Assembly: GCF_019443325.1 (NCBI RefSeq)
Contig: NZ_CP080383.1
Coordinates: forward strand, 3,224,001-3,288,000
Direction: 5' to 3'
DNA: 64,000 nucleotides
Source of the DNA: Cryobacterium sp. PAMC25264
GTDB taxonomy: Bacteria > Actinomycetota > Actinomycetes > Actinomycetales > Microbacteriaceae
This document shows positions 1 to 8,610 of this stretch, piece after piece. A program made the position numbers and the translations under genes. Every line of letters begins with the position of its first letter. The first letter of the stretch is position 1. The notes below the pieces were generated by a model. The model worked only from the letters and a program-made list of their open reading frames with translations, had not been told where the DNA came from and did not search any database.

Positions 1-42
1 GGCCTCGACCTCTTTCGGGGACACCTCGGTGCCCGGGGTCAC
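1..42 (-). CDS. possible first 14 codons of a gene running off the left edge
   Basis: On the minus strand a GTG at 42 opens a frame that stays open to base 1 (VTPGTEVSPKEVEA). An AGGTG lies about nine bases upstream. It would be divergent from the ROK kinase, which explains the roughly 250-base promoter region between them. Fourteen codons are too few to name a family, and the frame could be chance. Confidence 0.3.
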   Translation of the reverse strand, partial: MTPGTEVSPKEVEA

Positions 43-169
43 GCTTACTTCACCTACTTTCTCAGTTTCCTACCTTTGTGAGTCTGTCCGTACAAGTGCT
101 CTCGCGCACGCGTCCTTCGAACCCAACCTGCGCGACTGCTCAACTCCTCCGCCATAATTGTTACCGTCC

Positions 170-199
170 TTTACAAACGTGGTCGCTACGTGGGATAAT
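170..199 (+). promoter_or_regulatory. candidate promoter for the ROK kinase
   Basis: TTTACA (170-175) and GATAAT (194-199) are separated by 18 bases, a good match to a housekeeping sigma promoter in otherwise GC-rich DNA. It would give a leader of about 85 bases before the ATG at 292. The rest of 43-291 holds AT-rich patches but no repeat or small gene I can support. Confidence 0.45.
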
Positions 200-291
200 T
201 TCGTCGCAGGCAGTTGACGATCAGCATTCACACGCATTCTCGGCCGGTATCTTGCCCCGCCACACTCGCCTACCGCTGAGGAGCCCCCGCC

Positions 292-1245
292 ATGACCTTC
301 TCCTCGGTACTGGCCCACGCGCTTCCCCTCGGCACCGGCGCGGCCGTGATCGCCGTCGACGTGGGCGGCACAGACACCAAGGCCGCGCTGTTCGACGAAT
401 CCGGCCGGATGCTCGGCCTTAGCCGTACCCCGACACCGCACCGCGGCGAGGGCACCGCCACGGCGGTCGTCGCCAGGGTGCAGGAACTCACGCTGCAGTT
501 CGCCGCCGACTTTCCAGAGGTGAGACCGCGCGCGGTAGGCCTGATTGCCCCCGGCGTCGTCGATGACGATGCCGGGATCGGCATCCTGTCCGCGAACCTG
601 CACTGGTCGAACGTGCCCTTCAAACAACTCACCGAAGATCTCGTTCGGCTGCCGACCACGTTCTCGCATGACGTGCGGGCCGCCGGGGAGGCGGAGTTCA
701 GGCTCGGCGCCGCACGTCCATACCAGAACGTGGTGGTGCTGGTCATCGGCACCGGTATCGCCGGTTCACTGTTCATCGACGGGCACGCACACACAAGCGC
801 CGGGTACGCGGGCGAGATCGGCCACGCCATCGTCGACCCGCACGGGCCGCTCTGCGGTTGCGGTTCCCGCGGCTGCCTGGAGAGCATTGCCTCGGCCGGC
901 GCCCTCGTGCGGCGGTATACCGAGCTCACCGGCATCCGGCCGAGCGGGGCGCGCGAGGTGCTGGCCCTCGCCCAGGTCGGCGACGCCGCCGCCACGGCGA
1001 TCTGGATCAACGCCCTCGACGCGCTCGCCCTCAGCATCGCCCAGCTCGCCGCTGTTCTCGCGCCGGAGGCCGTCATCATCGGCGGCGGCCTGGCTCAATC
1101 CGGCGACCGCCTGTTCGTTCCCCTGCGCGAGCGGGTACACGCCCTGCTGAGCTTCCACCGTCGGCCGCTCATCCTGCCGGCGTCGATCGGCGAGAACGCC
1201 GGCCTTCTCGGTGGCGCCCTGCGCGCCCGCGACCTCGTCAGCTAG
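292..1245 (+). CDS. ROK-family sugar kinase
   Basis: 317 aa, the usual size for a ROK kinase without a DNA-binding domain. The N-terminal phosphate-binding motif DVGGTDTK is at residues 23-30. An EIGH motif and the cysteine-rich zinc motif CGCGSRGCLE follow near residues 178-197. There is no winged helix at the N-terminus, so this should be a cytoplasmic enzyme phosphorylating a hexose or N-acetylhexosamine with ATP, not a repressor. GAGGAG precedes the ATG. It converges with a GH3 N-acetylhexosaminidase-like gene and lies next to a sugar ABC importer, so N-acetylglucosamine is a reasonable substrate guess. Glucokinase activity is the main alternative; sequence alone does not settle the sugar. 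Confidence 0.85.
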   Translation: MTFSSVLAHALPLGTGAAVIAVDVGGTDTKAALFDESGRMLGLSRTPTPHRGEGTATAVVARVQELTLQFAADFPEVRPRAVGLIAPGVVDDDAGIGILSANLHWSNVPFKQLTEDLVRLPTTFSHDVRAAGEAEFRLGAARPYQNVVVLVIGTGIAGSLFIDGHAHTSAGYAGEIGHAIVDPHGPLCGCGSRGCLESIASAGALVRRYTELTGIRPSGAREVLALAQVGDAAATAIWINALDALALSIAQLAAVLAPEAVIIGGGLAQSGDRLFVPLRERVHALLSFHRRPLILPASIGENAGLLGGALRARDLVS

Positions 1246-1301
1246 CGGCGCGCCCCGAGTTCGCCGAGGCCGCGCCATCCGCCACCGCCGGCGTCACCAC
1301 A

Positions 1302-1364
1302 CATGACTAGCCCACTTTCGCTAGTCCAACGGGGTGGCACACTAGCAAAAACGGGCCAGTCATG
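1302..1364. repeat. inverted repeat between convergent genes, probable terminator
   Basis: Arms CATGACTAGCCC (1302-1313) and GGGCCAGTCATG (1353-1364) pair with one wobble, and flanking caccac/gtggtg lengthen the stem. The loop carries two further copies of CTAG (1321-1324, 1342-1345) that can form an inner hairpin. It sits in the 145-base gap between the converging ROK kinase and GH3 genes, so it can end transcription from both sides. The nested structure is more elaborate than a simple terminator. Confidence 0.55.
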
Positions 1365-1390
1365 ACCGTGGTGGCGGCGGGCCCGGCGCG

Positions 1391-2929
1391 CTAGACCAGT
1401 GTGTGAGACGTGAGCGGCAGCAGCTCGAGCAGGGCCCGGCCGGCGAGCCTGGATGCGCCGTAGGTCGCAATGTCGGCGTAGGACAGGTCGTCCGAGGGCC
1501 AGCCCATATCCACCACGATCACGTCAGTGCGCTCGGCACGCAGGGCGTCGATCACGTCGCGAATGAACGGATGCCTGTGGTTGTCCTTGCCGATCACCAG
1601 GACGGGAGACTCGGCGGGCAGCTCCAACTCGGAGTCGTCCTCGCTCCCCCGGGCCACTAGGGGCCTGGCGGCCCATGCCACCGCGGCTCTGGCACGCGGG
1701 TGGGCCGCCACCTCGGCGAAGGGTCCCCAGGGGGCACCGCCGACGGCGATGTTCGTCACCGTGTCGAGGCGCACCACCGAAAAGCCCTCAGCGGAGGACG
1801 CGAGCCATCGCGCCGCCCGGTCATTCACGGCGAAGGAGGCCCGGATGCGCCCGGCGTCGAAACTGGGCTCGGACACACCCTGCGCCGATTCGGGCAGCGG
1901 TGTTGCCAGGCTGGCGTCGAGGGTCTCGGCGACCAGCCGGTGCACCCGGTCGGCTGCATCGGCGAGCCGCCCGGGCGGTAGGGTGCCGGCGTCAACGGCG
2001 GCGAGCACGGCGGCCTCGATCTGTTCGAGTTGCTCGGCGGTGTTCTCGGTGCCGATGCAGAGCAGGTCACAGCCGGCGGCGAGGGCGGCCGCGGCCGCAC
2101 CGGGGATACCGAGGGTGCCGCTGGCGCCCGCCATGTCCAGGGCGTCACTGACGATCACGCCGTCGAAGCCCAAGCCGGACCGCAGCAGCCCGTCGAGCAC
2201 GGCGGCGGAGAGGGTGGCGGGGTGCTGCGGGTCGATCTGGGGCAGCAGGATGTGCGAGGTCATAACGGTCTTCGCCCCGGCGGCGATCGCGGCACGGAAG
2301 GGCACCAGCTCGCGCTCTCGCAGTGTCGCCAGCGGCACATCCACCACGGGCATGGCCAGGTGTGAATCCAGGGCGGTGTCCCCGTGGCCCGGGAAGTGCT
2401 TGGGGCAGGCGGCGACGCCGGTGGACTGCAGCCCGCGCACCCAGGCCGCGGAGTGCAGGCCGACCCTGGCGGGGTCGGTGCCGAAGCTGCGCACGCCGAT
2501 CACGGGGTTGTCGGGGTTGGAGTTGACGTCGGTGTCGGGGGCGAAGGTGAGCGTGCAGCCGGCCTTCCGCAGTTCCCAGCCGACCTGCCGGCCCACCTCC
2601 TCGGTGTAGTCGATGTCGTCGATGCGGCCGAGGATTGCGTTGCCGGGGTAGGGCGAGCCCGAGGCGAAGTGGAGCCGGGTGACGTCTCCGCCCTCCTCGT
2701 CGATCGCGATGACCGCGTGCGGGTTGGCGGCGAGGATCGCGGCCGTGAGCGCACGCAGCTGACCCAGCGAGGTAATGTTCTGCCCGAACAGGCAGACCGC
2801 GCCGAGTCCGTTCCGCAGGTGCTGCTCCAGCCAGCCCGGCAGCTCCGTGCCGACGAAGCCCGGCATCAGGGTGGCCCTGATGTTTCGGCGCAGCCGGGCC
2901 TCCTCGGTCCCGACCTCGGCGGTGGTCAT
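1391..2929 (-). CDS. nagZ: glycoside hydrolase family 3, NagZ-type beta-N-acetylhexosaminidase
   Basis: 512 aa. The NagZ signature KHFPGHGDTALDSH is near residues 177-190, and the histidine in it is the catalytic acid/base of this GH3 subgroup. The nucleophile aspartate is in VSDALDM near residue 260. No signal peptide is visible, so it acts in the cytoplasm, cleaving terminal N-acetylglucosamine from imported chitobiose-like or muropeptide fragments. The C-terminal ~170 residues form an extra domain seen in longer actinobacterial members. The ATG overlaps the upstream permease stop by four bases, so it is the last gene of the importer operon, an arrangement resembling das loci of Streptomyces. 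The substrate is inferred from the motif and context. Confidence 0.82.
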   Translation of the reverse strand: MTTAEVGTEEARLRRNIRATLMPGFVGTELPGWLEQHLRNGLGAVCLFGQNITSLGQLRALTAAILAANPHAVIAIDEEGGDVTRLHFASGSPYPGNAILGRIDDIDYTEEVGRQVGWELRKAGCTLTFAPDTDVNSNPDNPVIGVRSFGTDPARVGLHSAAWVRGLQSTGVAACPKHFPGHGDTALDSHLAMPVVDVPLATLRERELVPFRAAIAAGAKTVMTSHILLPQIDPQHPATLSAAVLDGLLRSGLGFDGVIVSDALDMAGASGTLGIPGAAAAALAAGCDLLCIGTENTAEQLEQIEAAVLAAVDAGTLPPGRLADAADRVHRLVAETLDASLATPLPESAQGVSEPSFDAGRIRASFAVNDRAARWLASSAEGFSVVRLDTVTNIAVGGAPWGPFAEVAAHPRARAAVAWAARPLVARGSEDDSELELPAESPVLVIGKDNHRHPFIRDVIDALRAERTDVIVVDMGWPSDDLSYADIATYGASRLAGRALLELLPLTSHTLV

Positions 2930-3870
2930 CCCTTGACCGCCCCGCTGACCAGTCCGCTGGTCATTTTGCCCTGCACGAAGAGGAAGAAAATGATCACCGG
3001 GATGGCAACCAGGGTCGAGGCCGCCATCACCTGGCCCCAGTCAGTGGCCCGGCTGGCGCTGGCCTGGATGAAGCCGCGCAGCCAGAGCGGAAGTGTCTGG
3101 CTGGAGTTGTCTTGCAGCAGGACCAGGGCCACGGTGAACTCGTTCCAGGCTTGCAGGAAGGCATACACCCCGGATGCGACCAAGCCGGGCGCCAAGAGGG
3201 GGAAAGTAATGCGCATGAAAGCCTGGGTGCGGCTCAGGCCGTCGATCATAGCGGCCTCTTCCAGGTCGGCCGGGACTCCCGCGACGAATCCGCGCAGCAT
3301 CCAGATTGTGAATGGCACGACGGCGGCGATATAGATGATGCTCACGCCCACGATCGAGTTGAGCATGTTCAGGCTGCCCATGAGCTTGTACTGGGCGATG
3401 AAGAGTCCCTCGGCGGGGAGCATCTGAATCAGCAACACAGCCAGGACGAAAGCCTTGCGTCCGCGGAACTTGAAGCGGCTGATCGCCAGCGCCCCGAGAA
3501 ATGCGAAGAGTAGACAGAACGTCACCGTGATGATGGCAATGGCTGTGCTCATTCCGAGCGCCGGCAGAAATGTGCCGCCCTGAAAGACAGCGATGAAGTT
3601 GTCCAACGAGCCACCGAACGGGAGCCAGGTGGGCGTAGTGCTCTGGAGAACGACGTTGGGAAGCAGCGACGAGTTGAGCATCCAGTAGACCGGGAAGACC
3701 CAGATCAGCGAGACAACAATGCCCACCAGGCCGAGGACGATGCGGCCTGGGCGGAACCGGCGGTTTCCGCTCGGTTTGGCGCGGCGCCCGGTCGGCGGCC
3801 CGGAGCGTGTGGGGAGGGTCCGGGGAGATTTCGCGGCACCGGTACCGGTGGATTCGACTGTCGAGGTCAT
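2926..3870 (-). CDS. carbohydrate ABC transporter permease, MalG/DasC type
   Basis: 314 aa with a basic, proline-rich cytoplasmic N-terminus of about 50 residues and six predicted membrane spans. The EAA loop that docks the ATPase reads EEAAMIDGLSRTQAFMRI near residues 205-222. This is the second (CUT1 family) permease subunit of a sugar importer. Its ATG overlaps the first permease by four bases and its own stop overlaps the GH3 start, indicating translational coupling. No ATPase is encoded in the locus, as is usual for actinobacterial CUT1 systems that share an MsiK-type ATPase made elsewhere. Confidence 0.88.
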   Translation of the reverse strand: MTSTVESTGTGAAKSPRTLPTRSGPPTGRRAKPSGNRRFRPGRIVLGLVGIVVSLIWVFPVYWMLNSSLLPNVVLQSTTPTWLPFGGSLDNFIAVFQGGTFLPALGMSTAIAIITVTFCLLFAFLGALAISRFKFRGRKAFVLAVLLIQMLPAEGLFIAQYKLMGSLNMLNSIVGVSIIYIAAVVPFTIWMLRGFVAGVPADLEEAAMIDGLSRTQAFMRITFPLLAPGLVASGVYAFLQAWNEFTVALVLLQDNSSQTLPLWLRGFIQASASRATDWGQVMAASTLVAIPVIIFFLFVQGKMTSGLVSGAVKG

Positions 3871-4811
3871 GATTCGTCCTCCTTAAGCATGCTGCGTACG
3901 TAGAACCAGCTGAGTGCGACAGTGAGTACGAGCACGAAGATCGAGACCGCACTGGCCATCGCGAAGTCGCTGGAGCCCACGCCGAGTTGGTAGATATAGG
4001 TACCGAGCAGGTTCGTCTCGGATGCGATCGATCCGGCATCCTGCAACAGGCGGATCTGCGTGAACACCCGCAGGTCCCAGATCACCTGAAGCAGCAGGAT
4101 GATGGCGAGTACCGGCCGGATGATCGGAACGATGATGAAGCGGAGCCGCTGGGAGAGTCGTGCACCGTCGAGCTGGGCGGCTTCGAGAACCTCGGTGGAG
4201 ACCTGGGTGAGGCCGGCGAAAATGGAGAAGGCCACGAACGGCACACTCATCCAAACCACGATCACCATGGCGATGAAGAAGAAGGAGAGCGGGTCGGCCA
4301 GCCAGTTGTGATTGTGAAAATCCAGGCCCATGCCAGTGAGTACCGAGTTCAGGACGCCGCGGCGCCAGTCGATGAGCCAGTTCCAGACCGTCATGGCCGC
4401 GACAACGGGCATTGCCCAGGCGAGCAGCATAGAAATCTGAATCGTGATGCGCACTCCGGTGTGCACTGCGTTCATGAGCAGCGCCATCAGAGTACCGATG
4501 ATCATGGTGACCCCGGCGGTGATCAGGCAGAAAGCCAGGGACCGGGCAACGACGGTCCACATGTACGGGTCGGTGAAGAGGGTGACGTAGTTGTCGAACC
4601 AGACGAATTCCGGCGGTTGACCGAACTGCTGGGACAGACCGAACTTCTGCAATGACGTGATGAACTGCCAGCCCAGCGGGTAACCGAGCGCGAGAATCAG
4701 GATGGCGCAGGCCGGGATGATCAGCAGATACGGCGTTGATCTACCCTTCTTGCGGGGCCGGGCGGGGCGCGGCGAATCTGTTCGACCTCTCACGAGGTTC
4801 TCTGTGGTCAC
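3867..4811 (-). CDS. carbohydrate ABC transporter permease, MalF/DasB type
   Basis: 314 aa, about six membrane spans. The EAA loop LEAAQLDGARLSQRLRF is near residues 222-238. It is the first permease of the CUT1 importer and pairs with the following gene. The start is an ATG with AGGAG about eight bases upstream. A 105-base gap with a stem-loop separates it from the binding-protein gene, a common device that makes more binding protein than permease from one operon. Confidence 0.88.
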   Translation of the reverse strand: MTTENLVRGRTDSPRPARPRKKGRSTPYLLIIPACAILILALGYPLGWQFITSLQKFGLSQQFGQPPEFVWFDNYVTLFTDPYMWTVVARSLAFCLITAGVTMIIGTLMALLMNAVHTGVRITIQISMLLAWAMPVVAAMTVWNWLIDWRRGVLNSVLTGMGLDFHNHNWLADPLSFFFIAMVIVVWMSVPFVAFSIFAGLTQVSTEVLEAAQLDGARLSQRLRFIIVPIIRPVLAIILLLQVIWDLRVFTQIRLLQDAGSIASETNLLGTYIYQLGVGSSDFAMASAVSIFVLVLTVALSWFYVRSMLKEDES

Positions 4812-4861
4812 GGCGCTCTCCTTTCGTTGGTCTGATGTTCTGATGCGGCCAGCCCGCGGGC

Positions 4862-4900
4862 CGACAGGCTCGACGACCGTGACGGCGATCGAGCCTGTCG
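4862..4900 (-). repeat. stem-loop between binding-protein and permease genes
   Basis: Perfect 12-bp arms CGACAGGCTCGA (4862-4873) and TCGAGCCTGTCG (4889-4900) around a 15-base loop, 16 bases after the binding-protein stop. There is no T-run, so it could stabilise the upstream mRNA or attenuate the permeases. The arm sequence belongs to the GGTTGAGCCTGTCGAAACC-like family seen again near 30.3, 47.1 and 54.2 kb. Confidence 0.6.
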
Positions 4901-4916
4901 ATCCGAAGGCTGGAGG

Positions 4917-6269
4917 CTACTTACCGTTCAGCATCGGAGTGATCTTCTCGTCGTACTCCTGCGCGAGCGCAGTGAGATCGGTCGAATCCTTGATTTTGCT
5001 GAAGAATTCTTCCATCACGAGCGATCCCTCAACCGTGGCCCAGCCGGGTGCGGCAGGCGTCAGCTTTGAGTTCGAGGCGGACTCGATCAGGGCCTGGGCG
5101 AACTGGTCGTCGCCGAGGGCATTCACGTAGTCGCTGTTCGCCGGGCCCAGGCCGTTCTTGCCGAGCATCGTCTGGTACTCCTCAGAGAAAATGATCTTCA
5201 TGAGGCTCTTGGACAGTTCCGGGTTCTTGCTGGCCGCGGAGATGCCGATGTTGGATCCGCCGGCGAAGACCGGGGCGGGCTTGCCGTCGTTGCCAGGAAG
5301 GGCAAAGACAGCGTTCTTGGTGTCATCCCAGGTGCGGGTTGGCTTACCGTCAGCGTCGGTGCCGAGTGTCCCGATGGACCAGTGTGCCCAGGTGGGAGCC
5401 ATGATCGTTGCTGCGGATAGTGAGGTGTTCGCCGTGACGGCACCCTCAGCATCCTTGACCTCGTCGCTGTCGTTGAGGTAAATGTACTGGTTGCTGTCTT
5501 TGGCATCGTTCGGAGCGTTGGAGGCGGACTTGTAGATGTCCTGCAGCTGAGCCAGGCCCTTGAGGCTGTTCTTCGACGCGAGTGTTGACGTCCAGGTGCC
5601 GTCCTTCACCGTGGCGAGTTCACCATCGTTGGCGAAGATCCAGGAAATACCGTTGCGCCAGTCCTGCCCACCGAGGTAGAAGCCTGAGAAGTCAGGGATG
5701 TTCAGCGGGTTTGCCGCATTGATGGTGGCGACGCCAGCATTGAACTCGTCGAGGGTCTTGGGCTGTTCGACTCCGGCGGCGGCCCAGACATCGGAACGGC
5801 TGAATACGGCGCGGGAGCCGAAGTAGTAGGGCAACGTGTAGTTCTTGTCGCCCACCATCCCGGCGTCGACGAAGGACTGCAGAAGATTGCTGCCACCGAG
5901 CTCGTCATACATGTCGGAGATATCCAGGAACGCACCGACGTTGGTGAAGGTCGACGATTGGGTGTTACCCATCTCCGTCACGTCCGGCGTGTTGTTGGCG
6001 TCCGGCAGCGATGTGGTCAGCTTGGTGACCAGGTCTCCCCAGTCCTGCTGCTGAATATTCAGCTTGGCGCCGGTCTCCTTGTTGAACTCGGTCTTGAGGT
6101 AGTCCCGCATTTCGTCTGGGGTATCGCCACCGGCGAGCCACAGGGTGATGGTCTTGCCGCTGTTGTCGGCGGAGGCAGCGTTGCCTCCATCTGCCTCAGA
6201 AGAGCATCCGGCCAACACGAGGACGGAGGCCGTGGCCAGCGCGGCGAGAGATACAAGCTTTCTTTTCAT
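4917..6269 (-). CDS. extracellular sugar-binding lipoprotein of ABC importer
   Basis: 450 aa. A basic start and hydrophobic stretch end in the lipobox LAGC (Cys22), so the mature protein is lipid-anchored outside the membrane. The body has the SBP_bac_1 pattern (ITLWLAGGDTPDEMRDY near the mature N-terminus, a hinge-region FAGGSNIGI later). It captures an oligosaccharide and delivers it to the two permeases downstream. Context with NagZ and ROK genes suggests chitobiose or N-acetylglucosamine, but the binding site cannot be read for specificity. The ATG has GGAAA upstream. It follows the ROK repressor by 73 bases on the same strand. Confidence 0.87.
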   Translation of the reverse strand: MKRKLVSLAALATASVLVLAGCSSEADGGNAASADNSGKTITLWLAGGDTPDEMRDYLKTEFNKETGAKLNIQQQDWGDLVTKLTTSLPDANNTPDVTEMGNTQSSTFTNVGAFLDISDMYDELGGSNLLQSFVDAGMVGDKNYTLPYYFGSRAVFSRSDVWAAAGVEQPKTLDEFNAGVATINAANPLNIPDFSGFYLGGQDWRNGISWIFANDGELATVKDGTWTSTLASKNSLKGLAQLQDIYKSASNAPNDAKDSNQYIYLNDSDEVKDAEGAVTANTSLSAATIMAPTWAHWSIGTLGTDADGKPTRTWDDTKNAVFALPGNDGKPAPVFAGGSNIGISAASKNPELSKSLMKIIFSEEYQTMLGKNGLGPANSDYVNALGDDQFAQALIESASNSKLTPAAPGWATVEGSLVMEEFFSKIKDSTDLTALAQEYDEKITPMLNGK

Positions 6270-6342
6270 GAGAATTTCCTTTCGTGGATTGCCGACGTTT
6301 GCGGTTGCAACATCGTTGGTGCAGGGGTGAACTTTGTTGTGA

Positions 6343-7518
6343 CTAGGAGACTCCGAGTTGTGCGGAAAGAACCGTGACGGCTGCGCCGCGCAGAACGATG
6401 TCCTCGCCTTGCGCGGTCATTCGGACAACGAGATCGTCATTTTCCGAGACCATGGTTCTCGCACGGAGCGTCTCGACCGTGGCCTGGGACAACGGCCCGT
6501 CGAGAAGTTCGGGCGGACCGCTCAAGACGATCTCGAGCAGGTTGAGAGCGCCGACGATGGGAGCGAGGACGATACCCAGGCGGCGCCCGGCTTCGCAGAG
6601 GACCTGCTGAACGGCCTGGTCCGCCTCCGCAGGGGTGGCAGAAGTCGCGGTGGCCTCCTGGATGGCGTTAGTGAGTCGAGGTGCGGAGAGCCAGGCCTCC
6701 AGGCAGCCGGCCTTACCGCAGGCGCACATTGGACCGTCGTCTGTGCCGACGACCACGTGACCAATCTCACCGGCGGCGAAGCGTTCTCCGAAGATGGCGC
6801 GGCCGCCGATCAACAGTCCGGCTCCGACTCCGTGACCGACCTTCACCAGCAACAGGTCATGGTCAGCGCCGCCAAAGCTGTGTTCGGCCAGCACCGCGGC
6901 GTTCGCGTCGTTGACCACCCGAACGGGCAGACCGGTCAGCTCCTGGAGCCGAGCCTGAAGCGGCTGGTCACGCCAGCCGAGGTTGGGGGCGTTGCGCACG
7001 ACTCCCGCGCGGTCCACGATGCCGGGGGACCCGATGCCCACCCCGAGGATCGGGGCGGTGGCCCTGGCGATCACCTGGGCGAGCAGCTCGGCGACGGTGT
7101 CGAAGGCGGCCTCGCCGCGGGCTCCGGCCAGGTCGAGTCCCGAGCTGGAGAGCACCGCACCGTCGAGGCTGAGCACGGCACCACGCAACCGGGTGTGACC
7201 GGACAGGTCGAGCGAGACGATCTGGAAGGCCACCCGATTGATGTCGAGCAGGGTGGCCGGCTTGCCCGGGCGCGATTCCTGGCGCTGGCCGAGCTCGATA
7301 ACGAGGTTCTCCCCCATTAGCTCGCTGATCAGGTCAGACACCGTCACCCGGGTGAGACCGGTCTCACGGGCCAGATCGGCGCGGCTCTGCAGCCCGGTGC
7401 GGTACAGCGTCTGCAGCACCAGGGTGCGGTTGTTCAGGCGGATGTGCTCGGGCAGCACCTTGGCGGTCGGGCGCAGGGCCCGATCCTGGATCGTCCGCGG
7501 GGTGCCGGTGGCTGTCAT
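6343..7518 (-). CDS. ROK-family transcriptional repressor
   Basis: 391 aa: a winged-helix domain at about residues 30-80 (SRADLARETGLTRVTVSDLI is the recognition region) followed by a ROK sugar-binding domain with GVGIGSPGIVDR, an EIGH motif and the zinc motif CACGKAGCLE. Proteins with this architecture (NagC, Mlc, XylR type) repress sugar genes until a sugar or sugar phosphate binds. It is the first gene of the minus-strand importer operon, so it probably controls both itself and the transporter. A TTAGT...ACTAA inverted repeat lies just upstream of its ATG. The kinase catalytic region may be degenerate, but this is not needed for repression. Confidence 0.85.
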   Translation of the reverse strand: MTATGTPRTIQDRALRPTAKVLPEHIRLNNRTLVLQTLYRTGLQSRADLARETGLTRVTVSDLISELMGENLVIELGQRQESRPGKPATLLDINRVAFQIVSLDLSGHTRLRGAVLSLDGAVLSSSGLDLAGARGEAAFDTVAELLAQVIARATAPILGVGIGSPGIVDRAGVVRNAPNLGWRDQPLQARLQELTGLPVRVVNDANAAVLAEHSFGGADHDLLLVKVGHGVGAGLLIGGRAIFGERFAAGEIGHVVVGTDDGPMCACGKAGCLEAWLSAPRLTNAIQEATATSATPAEADQAVQQVLCEAGRRLGIVLAPIVGALNLLEIVLSGPPELLDGPLSQATVETLRARTMVSENDDLVVRMTAQGEDIVLRGAAVTVLSAQLGVS

Positions 7519-7523
7519 GTTTG

Positions 7524-7544
7524 TTAGTAAATCTTACGAACTAA
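7524..7544 (-). promoter_or_regulatory. probable ROK repressor operator and -10 region
   Basis: TTAGT (7524-7528) and ACTAA (7540-7544) form an inverted repeat spaced by 11 bases, six bases upstream of the repressor ATG. On the minus strand a TAAGAT hexamer lies between the arms, so a bound dimer would cover the -10. This fits autoregulation of the repressor and, through read-through, of the importer operon. No second copy was found upstream of the kinase at 292. Confidence 0.45.
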
Positions 7545-7632
7545 ATGCGCGCAAGGGAGAACAAACTATTGGCCGGGTTATTTACCAATTCGTGACGCGA
7601 CGACCGCTGCACCGGCACCGGTCGCCGCGCAG

Positions 7633-8286
7633 CTAGTGCTGGGCCCCGCCGGAGACGATCAGGTTGGCCCGGTACCGCGTGGTCTCGATGAGCCGGGCGT
7701 TCGCCCCGTCCACCGAGCTCGCCCAGGTGTGCGCCGCCTCTGGGCTGCGGCCGTGGCGGGTGTGCCGGTCGACCAACCGGGTGAGCCGCTCGTCTGCGGC
7801 CGTCTGGCAGAACCAGGTTTCGGCCAAGAGGCCCGGAATCCGGTTCCACGGCTCCTGATCGACCAGGAGGTAGTTGCCCTCCACGATCACGATCCGGGCG
7901 CCGGCCGGTATCGCGACCTCCCCCGCGATCCCCTCGTCGACGGTGCGCTCGAAGCTTGGGGCGTAGACGGTGTGGTCCTGCTCGTCGAGCACCCGGGTGA
8001 GAAGAGCAACGAACCCCCAGGCGTCGAAGGTGTCGACGGCGCCCTTGCGATCGTGGATGCCGAGCCGGTCGAGCGTGGAGTTGGCCAGGTGGAAGCCGTC
8101 CATCGGCAGATACACCGCCCGGGCGCCGTCGTCCCCGGCGTTCAGCCGGTCGACGAGTTCCTTGGCCAGCGTGGTCTTGCCGGCACCCGGGCTGCCGGTG
8201 ATGCCCACGATGATGCGGGAGGCCGTGCCCAGCAAGCCAACGGCCCGCTCGGCCAGAGCGTCGACGGTCGCCGGGTCAATGTCCAT
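7633..8286 (-). CDS. P-loop kinase, uridine/pantothenate kinase-like
   Basis: 217 aa. Walker A is GSPGAGKTT near residues 27-35, followed by DGFHLANSTLDRLG, the substrate-binding segment of the phosphoribulokinase/uridine kinase/pantothenate kinase superfamily, and IVEGNYLL carrying the Walker B-like acidic residue. It should be a cytoplasmic small-molecule kinase; the substrate (nucleoside, pantothenate or sugar) cannot be told. The frame is open further upstream, but a GATAGT hexamer lies exactly six bases before the ATG at 8286, the spacing of leaderless actinobacterial transcripts, and the protein begins in register with the family there. It is divergent from the DUF6421 gene. Confidence 0.75.
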   Translation of the reverse strand: MDIDPATVDALAERAVGLLGTASRIIVGITGSPGAGKTTLAKELVDRLNAGDDGARAVYLPMDGFHLANSTLDRLGIHDRKGAVDTFDAWGFVALLTRVLDEQDHTVYAPSFERTVDEGIAGEVAIPAGARIVIVEGNYLLVDQEPWNRIPGLLAETWFCQTAADERLTRLVDRHTRHGRSPEAAHTWASSVDGANARLIETTRYRANLIVSGGAQH

Positions 8287-8610
8287 GTGACAACTATCCA
8301 GGCATCCCACGCGAAGTGCCGCACACGTCCCCGTCACCGCTGTTGACAGGGCACTGTGCGGCGTGTCGATGATCTGCGCGCCCGCGACGTGCCGCGAACC
8401 TTCCCCACGGAGGCATCCATGGGGCACAAGGGCGTAAGTCGGGGACCTCGGCGGCGGCGCTATCCGGCGCGAAAGCGCTCGGATGCGGCGATTCACTGCG
8501 GAACGCTGCATGAAAACGCCGCGAGGGCCCGGATACGCTGGTGGCGGCGCACACCGGTGTGCGTCGCACGCACGTCGCGCCCGCGGCACTCACGAGGACG
8601 GGAGGTTCCC
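8287..8610. other. divergent intergenic region, no gene seen
   Basis: The 324 bases between the kinase and DUF6421 starts hold no coding frame with a ribosome site or family resemblance. A TTGACA at 8343-8348 lacks a convincing -10 at normal spacing, and GGATACGCT near 8530-8540 could be the -10 for the rightward pair. GGGAGG at about 8600-8605 is the ribosome site of the next gene. Confidence 0.4.
8293..8298 (-). promoter_or_regulatory. -10 hexamer for leaderless kinase transcript
   Basis: GATAGT on the minus strand, with six bases (8287-8292) between it and the ATG at 8286. The +1 would fall on or next to the start codon. It decides the start of the P-loop kinase. Confidence 0.5.
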
